A DNA stretch of 64,000 nucleotides, from assembly GCA_033239525.1 (NCBI GenBank), contig BSYO01000019.1, positions 6,143,087-6,207,086 of the forward strand. The letters run 5' to 3'. Position 1 is the first letter of the stretch. Every line of letters starts with the position of its first letter. Origin of the DNA: Nepenthes gracilis (Eukaryota > Streptophyta > Magnoliopsida > Caryophyllales > Nepenthaceae). The notes under the pieces were generated by a model. The model saw only the letters and a list, made by a program, of their open reading frames with translations. It searched no databases and had not been told where the DNA came from. The position numbers and the translations under genes were made by a program. Positions 1-12,300 of this stretch are shown in pieces.

Positions 1-2060
1 ATAATAATGAAACCTTAAAGATGATATAAGAAAAAAAAACTAATAATAAGAAAATCCTAATAACGATGTAAACAAACCTTACAAAACAGCCAATGCATAG
101 AAACCCCTTTAAATGCCCAGCTTGCTAGTTGATTTATTTTGGAAGTATTTGTTATTTGTGTGTTTTGGATGTATTAGAATTGATTATATATTATAAAATT
201 TTGAAGATATTCAGAGCAACGAGCGAGAGCTAGAGGCACACCCAAGTGGCGCATGAGCATCGAATACCATGTGCTAGCGCCTGAGGGGCCTCGGGCTGCA
301 CTCGAGCGCTGAGCTGCTTATATAAGCGGTTGCGGGGCATTGTGCAGGCATTTGTGCAAAAGAAGGAAGAGAGGAGAGAGAGAGGAGGAAGAAGAGAGAG
401 GAAGAAGACAAAGGGTAAATTAGAATATCCTTTTGTCAAATTTATTTGATAGAAGGTTGAGGCAAGTATCATTTCATCCCATCCTTGGTCTGTTTTTGTG
501 TCTAATATGTTTCACTTATATTTTGAATATTTAATGTTCATGCATACTATTTTTAATTAGCCCATTTGTTTCCTTTATGCATGTATATTGTTTTTACCAA
601 TCATTTGAGGGTTTTGTTTAGAATTTGCAAACATTTGAGGATTTTGTATATTTTATGAAAATATGTAATAAATATTTGAGACTATATATTTTTATATTAG
701 TATATTTATATGAAAAAAGTTATGAACCTGCATAGGCCGTGCATTAGTACACATGTATCGCTGCTTGGGGCTCGGGGTCTCTACCTTTATAATATGTGAT
801 ATGATTCGATACGATATGTGATATGTGACCTTCTCCCAATGGGAAGAGCTTTATTTCCTGACGGGGAAAACTTTGTGACTCCATTTTTCGCTAGCAAGAA
901 AATGCTTTATTTGTAGATGACCGTCATCATTTGCATTTTAATGAGAATCATTATAGGTTAATTAACGGAATTAATATATTAGATAGATTTAAGAATTGCA
1001 CCCAATGTCGCGGGTGGCAAAACACAGTGAGCATGTTCCTTATCAATGAGAGACAGAGTATATAGATGGCCCTATCAATGGATCTAAATAATGGTTGATA
1101 TATCTTAAGGTTACCAAGAGTATGTGTAACTATTCCTCAAATTAGTCATTTAGTCTATAGTTTTCCGATTTGTGTATGTTTTGAATTTTGATGTGTTTTC
1201 TATGTAGATTTGTATTCGGGTTTCATTTAAGATTCACAAGTTTGTCCACGGATGGAATTTAGTGAGTCTCGTACATTTGGATATATAATTTGTTTTGGAA
1301 TATGTTTCGATTTATATGATTTTATTCTAGACTCTATTTCGTTTATATGCGATTTTGATCCAAACTTTATTTTGTTCAGTACATGTTTCATACTGATTTT
1401 GATATAATTTGGATTATGTAATTTGGTTGCAAATCACGACTTGTTATGAGCATATCCCGATGGGACTATATTTTGATTCGGATTATGATTTGAGCATGAG
1501 ACTACCTTCATGACTTTTGATATTGAACTTTCGGATTTATATCTTTATGCATTTTGAATGTATTTATGGACCCTCATTCTGATTTTGGACACTATTATTT
1601 GTAATATGATATTGATACTTGTTGAGTTTTAGACTCATTTTATTTTTTATCCCTTCAAATTAGTGGGTTTGGATACATTGAAAATCTTGGACATGATTTG
1701 ATCACCGTTCGTTCATTTTGGTGAGTTTTAGCTTCGTTTGCGTTTTGGTTTGGGTTTGTATCATATGTATTTTGGATATTGTGATTGGTCGAGTGTAGGC
1801 TTATGGCTGTGTATTGAGAACTGATTAGTTATGTACATTGGGTTTTGGTTGTTATGGTTGGTTTGTTACTCCTTTTGCGATATTTGTGGAGTAAGTAGTA
1901 TTTATTTTATCTTGATAATTATTCGATGAGATCCTATGCGAGTTATTGTTTTTATGATTATTATATTGGATCCTATGGTTTGTTTGTTTTGTCACACACC
2001 GGTTTGGGATTTGTCTATAATTGTTTAGACCTATTTTGGTCTGAGTTCGTGACACCCCTC
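1..2060 (+). mobile_element. Possible old LTR (Del/Tekay-like), plus orientation
   Basis: No gene is seen here. A TATATAAG box near 319 is followed by a purine-rich leader of GAGA/GGAA repeats (360-415) and by GAGGCAAGTATC, the layout of Del/Tekay-type LTRs and of the stretch at 19690. Both ends are unclear and no partner LTR or target duplication was found. Confidence 0.35.
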
Positions 2061-2304
2061 CCTAATAAGTAAGACCTAAATTAATAAAAACGAATAAATA
2101 CAAATGCATGTCCATGTCACATCTATTGCAGGTTATATAAATCAGCAGACCAGAAAAAAAGATACCAGTGAGTACTATCTTGCACATGGTAAGTAATCTG
2201 GAGCTATTTCTGTTTTTCAACATATCATCTTGAAGATGTTTCCATTTTTTGTATCCTGCATGAAGCTTAAATGTTGATTATTGTGAACAAAAAAAGAAGG
2301 TACA

Positions 2305-2490
2305 AACAAGGACAAAAATATCAGTAATGGTATTAGTATCGATATTAACATTAGATATATATGACAATACGTAATGGTATTAGATATATCAAAAGAAAAA
2401 ATTTTATGAACTATAAGCTGGTAGGATCGTTTTAGACAATATATCAACTAAATACAAGATATATCAACCGATAATTTGAATATTACTCGT
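2305..2490 (+). mobile_element. MITE family copy 1 (degraded)
   Basis: The internal pattern of the family (AAAAATATCAG, GGTATTAG, ATTAGATATAT, AAAATTTTATGAAC) is present, but neither terminal repeat is well preserved. It is the only copy outside the two genes, lying just downstream of the ABCB28-like stop. Confidence 0.5.
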
Positions 2491-2876
2491 ATGGGCACCC
2501 TCCCATTAGAATCACCACACTAAAGATTAAGGGATGAGGAATAGGGGAAAGGATTAGGGTTAAGGTCAGGTGCATTATCAACATTTTGGTTCTGGCTAAC
2601 CATACTTGTTGAGGAAGAACGGGTCAGAATGGATGCTGGCTTTACTATCTATAGTAGTATTTTAACAAGACAATCCTAGGCTATGTCAACATCATATGTG
2701 GGAACCATTATATGTTTATTTGCTTTGGCCTTCTAATTCTTCTTTAGGATTTCCTTTCAAGTACCTACACCACGTAGGCCTGATCGAGATCTTGTTTCCT
2801 CAAGGATTGCTATCTGCATGTGCAGATTTAGGAGTCTTGCCATGATCATAAGATCTCCTCCCAAACCATTTTACTA

Positions 2877-2882
2877 TTTATT
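2877..2882 (-). promoter_or_regulatory. Candidate poly(A) signal of the ABCB28-like gene
   Basis: On the minus strand AATAAA occurs about 250 nt after the stop codon, within ATAAATAAATAG. Distance and motif fit a plant polyadenylation signal, but such hexamers are common in AT-rich DNA. Confidence 0.3.
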
Positions 2883-3129
2883 TATCTAGTAGGTGCATGT
2901 TGATTTTAGTCAGAAAACTCAACCTCAACCCTACTGAGAGCTGAAAATATTGAACCTCCTAAGAGGCCAATATATTACTATATATTACCGATACATATTA
3001 ATTGATAGTTACACTTATGGATACAAATAAAATTGAAGGAAAAGAGTTAATGTAGAACAATTACCACCGATGTTTTACAACTGAATTGGTACTGATTATG
3101 AGCAGTTGCAGTATCCTCGAATTTCAGTG

Positions 3130-3366
3130 TCACTCAAATGCAAGCCTCTGAGTCCCGACTAAAGAAGCATATTGGCCTTTCTGGGCCAATAATTCAAAGT
3201 GTGTCCCAAGTTCAGTAATCATCCCATCAGAACAAACAGCAATTTGATCAGCATTCTGAACTGTGCTTAATCTGTGAGCTATTACCAAAGTTGTTCTTCC
3301 CTTCATGAGGTGATTTAGGGCATCCTGCACGAAGCGTTCACTGACAGCATCCAAGGCACTTGTTGC
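3130..3366 (-). CDS. ABCB28: ABCB28-like exon 16: D-loop, H-loop, stop
   Basis: It encodes 78 residues from [20 protein letters not shown] to GTQRLAFE, then TGA at 3130-3132. The D-loop SALD and the switch His in [10 protein letters not shown] are intact. The acceptor is CTTTAG|GCAACA. Confidence 0.95.
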   Translation of the reverse strand, partial: ATSALDAVSERFVQDALNHLMKGRTTLVIAHRLSTVQNADQIAVCSDGMITELGTHFELLAQKGQYASLVGTQRLAFE

Positions 3367-6300
3367 CTAAAGCAAAAAAGTAATTTTGTCAACATTGTAA
3401 CCTAATGATGTTTTAGGCTGAAAAAGAAGCCAATGACTACCAATTCAGCAAAGTTTTGCATTTCTTTTAGGGCCCGTTTAATTGGGCATAAAATTTGGAA
3501 TTAGAATTTCAGGCCTAACTTCAGTTTTGTTATTTTGTGTCAGGTGGAATTAGAATTACAATTTAGAGTTCTAATTCCTTAGAGTTGAAAATAATAGTGG
3601 AAGATATAGTTCTTTGTAATTTTTTGGGATAGAGTAAGAATTGTAATTCTAAATAAAATCGAACAAGTAATACCTATTGCATAAATTATTTTCGGTTGTT
3701 TACATCAAGTAGAGGTGATTTGATGACTGTATTTATTTTTTTAAGTAAAATTACATTAAATTATTATTTAAAAAATTTAAAAACTAATATTCTAATAAAC
3801 TACAAATATATATATATATATATATATATTATCTATTTCCAAAAATAAAAATTTATTATATTATATTGTATTAAATTTCATATACTAAAAAATTATAATT
3901 TATTAATAGATGACTAATTTTTTTATTTTTTATGAATGGATTAAAAAATAAATCATACCTTAACTTATTTTTTTCTTGAAATTATAATTTCTCATACAAT
4001 TCAAATAACAGAATTTAAATTATATCCAATTTTAATTTCAATAGACCTAAAATTAGACTAATATTTTTAAATTTTAATTCCAATACTACAATCTATACAA
4101 GCCTTATAATTATTCCTGAAATCTCCTAAAATATGAAGCATGGAAATATAAGCTACATTCTAGAATAGACTCTTAATTAATTATATGGTATTTATGTCTT
4201 TCCCAAGAAGCACCACCACAACTTCCAGGATATTGACTTGTAGTTGGAACTTCAAACGACAGCTCTATCGACTAGAAGGTTTGCAGGATTAGCCATTATA
4301 GTCCTTTATATCTAAAACAGAGATCATCCTAAGGTCCCTTCTGAGGTCTTCAATTATACACATTAAATCTAAATACCCTCATAGCTTACCCATTAGAATC
4401 AAATCATCATCACACTCAGCAAATTTACGTATCTTGTTCAAGCAGATAGAATGTGTAATAAAACATCAATACACTGATAGATAGAGGAACCTTTCCTATT
4501 ATCAAGAGCAAAATGGAAGCCAAAAACAAACTAATAGCAAAGCAATAAGGTTTGTTCGTTCTTTATACATAAACCCTTGTGAGGGTTTCAAGAAATTTCA
4601 GTAATCTTTCCGCTTCTAGGATAAATTCTCCAGTTTGTGCCAATATATCTTGCGGTAACAAAAATGTATTGTTTTGAGATATATCAAGGTTCAGTTTCTA
4701 GTTTATATTTCGTTGACTGATCTTTCCTAATTCGCATCTTTGTTAGAAGAATTCTTTTTTTTAATTCCTTACATGAGGATTCAGAAAAGAACAAGTCTCT
4801 ACCTATGATGATTTGAGCATGTGATGATCTATACTGAATTAGAGTCATGGCATTTAAGCTGATGTAGGCCCTTAAAACTTATGCCAAATGGTTTACTACT
4901 GAGATTACAGGCGATATTAGGGGGTGGGGGTGGGGGGTAGACTTAAGAATGCTTGGATTGCTAATGTAGAAAAAGGAATCAATAAACTTCAATTTCCATA
5001 TGATATTAGCATGGATTATAAAAAAGGCAATCTAGTACATGAAGCTCTAACAACGTGGGGTCTAGGGATGGTAGATGTGCTACATATCTAAGAAGTGGTT
5101 GATGTAGTTAATTCTTATATTCATTAGTCTACAAGGCTTTGCAAATTTGGACCAAGGGGCTTCAAAAATAAACTTCACTATTCTAACGAAGAGATAAACT
5201 ATAAGCATGATGATTAATAGGGCCAAATATTTAGTCCATTATGTTGAATAGAATGAGAAGGGGCAACGTGTTATATTTTAGGTTACTTTTTTTTTAGTCT
5301 CACACCCAGTAAATATATTACTTTTTATTTTGGTGTAGACAGGGACATTCGCTCCAGGATTGGCTTGAGCAAAGGCTTTCCAGAGGCAGATGTGAACAGC
5401 ACCTGATGGGTGCACATACTCAATTTGAACAAAATATCCATACTTGATGCATGAACAAAATATCTTGGTGGGAGATATTTGTAACCAGGTCTCATTATAG
5501 TTGAAATATTTTCGGAGATAGGGACATATGGTTTTTCCCTTACTTAAAAAGCTTTCACAAAATCTTTTGTATAGTTTGTGAACTTGATTGCATGTGTTTA
5601 TCGTCCCTCGTGGCTCGATTGAGAGAAAAAGGTGACTGACGGTGTCGAGTGTTCCGCTTTTCCAACAAGTGATAATTAAAAATTGTTCTCAGCTCAGTGT
5701 GGGAAAGGTGTCGATGGTTAGAACCCCAAGACAACCTTATCACATTGCCAGCATAACTCAGAATAATCGAGGTTTGTAATTTATATGCGAAGGGTGGAAT
5801 CTACTAAATACCTCATCAAGGATCAAAATTGGGGCATTCTTAAGAATTGCTCTTGCAATAGCTACTCTCTGCAAACAAGAAAAAATCAATTAATGCATCA
5901 ATCTATATATAAATTGTGAAACTTGCATTGTTTAGATACAAGCTAAGAAACGTGGACACCAACACGGGAGACGGATACTACATCGATACACCAATGCGTT
6001 ATTTTTCCGGAAATGCGTATACGATACATTGAAGGCACTTTAATTAAAATCATAATTTGTTATTTTTCTAATTGATGAACTATTTTATACTAAATTGGCA
6101 ATAAATATAAATCTTTCTTTTTTTCAATCGAAAAAATTTATGAAAAATTATATTATTGAACCACCATAAATAAATAATATTATAACATCTTCAACAAGAT
6201 ATTAAAATAGAATGATACTAATGGTACAATTAACAAATCAAAGCAAAACTCAATAAAGCAAATTTTTTACATATTAATCAACATTTACATTTCAATTTAC

Positions 6301-9300
6301 CTCTTTAAACTTTGTAATTACCAAAATTTACAAAATATAAGCAAAGATTCTTACGAGAATGTGTCCAAAATGTGTTCCAACTGTGTCCAAAATTGTTTGT
6401 GGTGTGTCAAAAACGCATCCGAACGTGTTGGGATGTGTCAGGAGAGTGTATTTCTTAGGATACAAGAATAGAAGTAACACATAGATACCTGTCTTTGTCC
6501 CCCACTTAGTAGGCCTCCACGCTCACCGACTAGTGTGTCATAGCCCTTTAGATCTTAAGTCAAATTAGCAATAAGGAAAACTACTATCAAAGACATATTT
6601 GCTTTTTTCAAGGCTGCATGGCATACCTGTGGAAGTGATATGATGAATTCATGAGCGTTTGCAGCTTTAGCGGCCTTTATCACGTCATCTTTGGATACAT
6701 CAGCATCCGGTAAGCCATATGCAATGTTTTCTGCAACAGATACAGAGAAAAGAACTGGATCCTGCAAAAGGTTATTAACAAGATGAAATTAAAAACAGAG
6801 CTTTTATTCAAATCACTACTGTAAAGTTATAACTTGCCTGAAGCTGAGATCATATATACATTTTAAACGAAGATAATATAAGCCTTTGAAAATATTCAAA
6901 AACAAAATCCAACGTAACTGAATTTATTCTAATCTAATCAAACAAAAACATCCTAAGGATTAAGATGAGGTCTATGAATGTAGATACCAAAACTTGTCCA
7001 AATCACTAATATAAATATCGGCTGATATTGTAAATATCGACTGATATATATCAGTGTCAATCCCCCAATACCAATATTTTCCGATATCGGGATAATATTG
7101 TGATATGTTATCGTATCAGTGATATATTTTTACATATTAGCTGATACAAATATTATTTGATATAGCCCTGTCAGCTTATAATTTACAGAAATTTTATTTT
7201 TCTAATGTATTCGATAATGATATTGTGTTATTCGATACTAACACAGCTGCAACTGATATTAATACTAGTACCAACATTTTCATCCATAGTCTAAATATGT
7301 TCTCAAACATTCACCCTCAAAATACACGGGATGCATAACACATACTTGCTCATAGATCTTACTGGGTCAAACTTCAGTTTGTAAGGGAAGCCCAAAAATA
7401 AAGACATCAATGAGATTTGGCTAGAAATAGAACTCCTCAGGATGGTGCCAATGGGTGTATTATCCCAAGCAAACAACATGATGAGATGGAGAGGAAAGAT
7501 CAGCATATAAACGATACTTTATCTGAGACCAATGAAAAGAAAGCTTAACCCAGTGCTATAAGGAATAAAATTAAAGCATGGCATAAGGCAATTGATTAGT
7601 AAGACTAATATAGTTTTTAACTTCCTTACCTATGATGTGAAAGGCAAGGTGCTATCTTTGAGGAGAGTGCCTAGCAAGGCAAGAATAACAAATATTCCTC
7701 CAACAGGGCCCGTCTGTTAGTGGGACTCAGTTCCAGGCACCCTTCTTAGCCAAAGAACTACTAGAATAAGGGGCTCCAACCATCGAAGAAAGGCCTAGCA
7801 AAGAGAAAGGCTCTTGCTTGAGTTTCCATCCTGCCATTATTTGACTTCGTTGTTGCTACTAAGAAAAAATTCCATTGATAATGCAAATTGGTGTAATACA
7901 GCAAGTGTGCTACTTACTAAATAATCAAATCCCTTTGAGGCTTCGACCCATATCTCTAAATTAGGCCAGAAACCACTGATGCAAATATCAGAACCCCGAT
8001 ACTAATATTTTTCAATATTGTAATAACATGACAATATACTTCCATATCGGCCAATATTCAAAATATTGGCCAATATAATCTTATCAATTTAAGATTTCAG
8101 AAATTTTTTCTTCCAATATATTCGACACCAATATATATTGTTCAATATATTCAATACTTATAATAATTGCTATCAATACAAATATTTTCAACCATGCTTG
8201 AAACCTAAAGAGATCTAACTACTTGTAGTGAGCCCATTTAGGTCTCATAAACTACATGTATTAGTTTTTTATATATTCAACACCAATTCATATTGTTCAA
8301 TATATTTAATATTTATATAACTGCGATCGATACAAATATTTTCAACCATGCTTGAAACCGAAAGAGATCAAACTGCTAGCAGTGAGCCCATTTAGGTCTC
8401 ATAAACTACATGTATTCATTTTTCATCTCGGAAGTGGGATGAGGTGTTACAATCACCAACATTCAAAACCCTAATATCCTCATCAATGGAAAAGATCTTC
8501 CCTAAGCAGTGTGAGTTGAGATATGGCTCCCATCACATTTTTGCATGTCATCTAGTCCTGTACAGCAGGTCAACGGACTTCCAACTAGGCTGCCATCTAA
8601 CAACATATGCAACACCTCCAAGGATATTGATGCCTATTAGCCTAGCAACCGAACCGCTTGGATATTTTCCCTAACTAAAGCCAGAAAATCAAAGACTTTT
8701 TTTCCTAGTAATAATCTAGCCCGCTTATGTTTGAGTCTTATAAATTCACTCACTCTTTACATCTCTGAATGGGTATGTTATCACTACAGTACCGGCCAAT
8801 GGTTTTCTTTTTCTTTTTCCTTTTCAAATTTGCATTTCATCTGCTAATCTTTCAGTGCTAAAGACTGAGCAACTAGAGATAAGCAGATAGATACATGAGA
8901 ATACTCATACCCATAGACACTAAAATAAAAGTGTCGAGATTTTTCATTTTACCATTTTAAAATACTTATTTGATCCTACTAGGGGAGAAATGAAATAGGG
9001 AAAAAAATTAGTAAGGATAGCAAGAACCGTGCATTATGGAGGCAGCCAAATACCTCTTGCCGGGAAACAATGTTAAAAGAGGAAAAATGGATAATCCTAT
9101 AAATTTAAAATCAAATCTCTAATTAAATTGCTTTTACACGGATCCAACTAACCAAATGCTAGGCTCATACAAATTCACAAGTATTGCGTATGGCATTCAT
9201 GCAAATATTGGTATGGCATTGTAAATATTAGCTGACATGTATCAATATGAGGGCTCTCAAATACCGAAATTTTTCAATACCATAATAATATTGCAATATG

Positions 9301-12300
9301 TTTATGTATCGGCGATGTATTGCAATATATTAGCCTATAGGGCCCTATTAATTTATAATTTTTAGAAATTATTTTTCTTCTGATATATCTAATATTGATA
9401 CGCATTATATGATATATCTAATACCAATATGGCCGCAACTAATACCAATATTATCACCAATACCAATATTTTAATCCATCAAGTATATTGTCAAATCTTT
9501 TGAAGTTATTCAAAAAGTCCAGCCCGGCTGTGTAATCTTACGGAAAACATAAAATCTTAAAGATGTACTACCAGTCAGTTGAAGTTGCAATCTCCTTCAA
9601 GCTCAGGTGATTTAGTATCTAATGCATCAATTCAGCCTCGAATCCCCAAATTCAGGTGATACTGAAACCTAGATGTAAATCTTTCACTAAAGTATTTATA
9701 AAATCTAGTATACAAGTTGACACAAGATACAAAATAGATAACATAAATTGCTAGACAATTTTAAGTTTTAAACTACGATAAAATTTATATAAAATAGAAT
9801 CTTGATATTGGTTAGTCTTGACTGAAGACTGCCTCAGCAGATTTCAGTTAATGAGATGGAAAGATGACATAGAATGCAAAGTCATGTAGCCATAGATGCA
9901 AATATTGGTTTATACATAGCTGATATGTATTGGTATCGAGAGTCTCCTATACCAAAATTTTTGATGCCACGAGAATATCGCGATATGTTTCCATATTATC
10001 AACTTGAGATTTTTAAAAATGTTTTTACTCATCCGATACATCCAATACCAATGTGTTATCATATATGTTTGATACTAGCACCAGCACTAATACCAATATT
10101 TTCATCCATGCATGCAGCAAAGGCAAGCCACTGTAAATTGTTAAAGGGATACAATTGAGAATACCTGATTCACTATGGATATAACTTGTGCCCATTCACT
10201 CTTGTCAAATGTCCTAATATCTTCTCCAGCAACCATTATTCGACCACTGGTTGGCTGCAAAACAAACATCAATTGACTCAATTCATTTTCACTAATACCA
10301 TGGATGAAAATATCAATAAATGTACTAATTGCGGCCATATCAATATCAGGCAATATATATTGGTATCCGATATATTGGAAGAAAAAAAAGCCTAAATATT
10401 GTAAATTGATAGGGCCATATTAGTCAATATATCGACCAAAGATCGTCTGTATTGGCCGATATACAATGATATATTATCGATAAGGTAACATATTATGATA
10501 TTGTCATGAGATTAAAAAATATTAGTAGGGGCTGATATCAATATTTAACATCAGTGACTGATACTTTCATTAGGAAAACATAATATATAATTTGAGAAGG
10601 GCAAGTATAGACCCATAAAAAAGACCAAACCTCATAAAAGCGAGACAACAATTGTACTACTGTACTTTTTCCTGCACCACTTGAGCCCACAAGAGCAGTA
10701 ATTGTTCCACATTTTAGTGTCATGTTAAGACCATTAAGGACATTGACGTCGGGTCGCAGAGGATAGCAAAAATAAACATCTGCATAGTGGGATTAGGTTA
10801 GATATCAACATAGATGAAAATATCAGTATCAGTCATGACCCTATCCATATTAGATATATCGGATGAAAAAATTTTTTTAAAAATCGTAAGCTAACAAAAT
10901 TATATACGCTAATGTGAAAACATATCGCGATATTAACACATTATTGAAAAATATTGACATCAAGAGTCCTGATACCAATATATATTTGCTAAAACGATAT
11001 CTATCGGCCGATATTTGCATAAGTACTTCAATGACATCAAGCTTCAAAAAGTGAATACGTAAAGGTGATGATAAAAATTACCTTCAAGAGATATGTCGCC
11101 AAACCAAGCCAAGCTAGACACGTTACTTGATGATTTAAGGGCCGACATGTAACGCATAGATAGAGATTGCAATTTATTATCCAATCCTTTCACATAAAAT
11201 AATCCAAACACTTCATCTTGAACGTCTTTTGACTGAATTTCTCTTTCTAAACCATAGGCGAGGGCTTCATCAATTTCTACCCCAGAAAAAATAAAATTAA
11301 TCCTCTCAATAGCAGCAAATGTTCCACGAAGATCCCCAAATGTATTCACAAGACCTTGTACCTGCCGGGCATGAATGGCATCAAGTTCCATTAGATTACT
11401 ACTCTACATGGAAGAAAATATTAATATCAACATCGGTTGTAACTATATCAGTATCGGATATGTTGGACAACACATATATATTAGAAAAAAGGTCTTAAAA
11501 ATCATAAACTGACAAGGATACATTAACTGATATATTAAATATCAGCCGATTGCTAATATAAAAACATATCATGATATTGTTGTGGTATTGAGAAATATTA
11601 ATATTGGATAGCCCGATATTGATACATATTTGCCAATATTTACATCTATGCTTCTCAATCTCTTTTAAGGAGAGGAAAGGAGGGCAAGGGTTTTGATGAC
11701 ATACAGCAAAAGTTAGCGTGAAGGTGTATCCAATAAATGAAGCTACAGTTCCAACGGAGAGTTCACCCTGCATGCATCATGGAAGCACATGAAATATTTA
11801 CTAGAGTTAGGAGAGAAGTTAATATATGTCAAATTCTGATCTAAACCAATATGATAAAGGATTAACATTAATAATAATATCAAATAGACAATGCAGACAA
11901 CTAGAATTTCTTACCGCCTTAACTTTATTTCCTCCCAGGAAATACAAGGCCATCAAAGATACATAAATTGCAATTCTTGTCAAGGATTCATTAATGGATT
12001 TGAAAGTCCCCATCTTAATGCCACTAGCTTGATAAGCAAGAACCTGTAGATCAAACAAAATAGTTGTCACACAAAAGAGGGCACTAGATCAACCAAGCAA
12101 TCAGAGAATCTATGGTTTGTCAGTTTTGGTCTCAATGCCCTTCTATTAAGGGTTTATTCTCATTTAAACAACAAAAAGGAGCTCATTACTGCATCCCCTA
12201 ATTCAGCAATTACAGCCTTCTAGTAAGGTAAGTATCATTTCCTTTCTAATATACATATAAAATTATATAATAAATAAAAGAATATGCTAACCTAAGAGAT

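Noticed and set aside
44..320. Possible promoter of an upstream gene around TATATAAG
   Set aside because: The box is followed by LTR-type leader and no coding exon; an LTR is the simpler reading.
9874..10158. Plus-strand open frame of 94 codons
   Set aside because: It consists of MITE copy 5 read through; no protein similarity.
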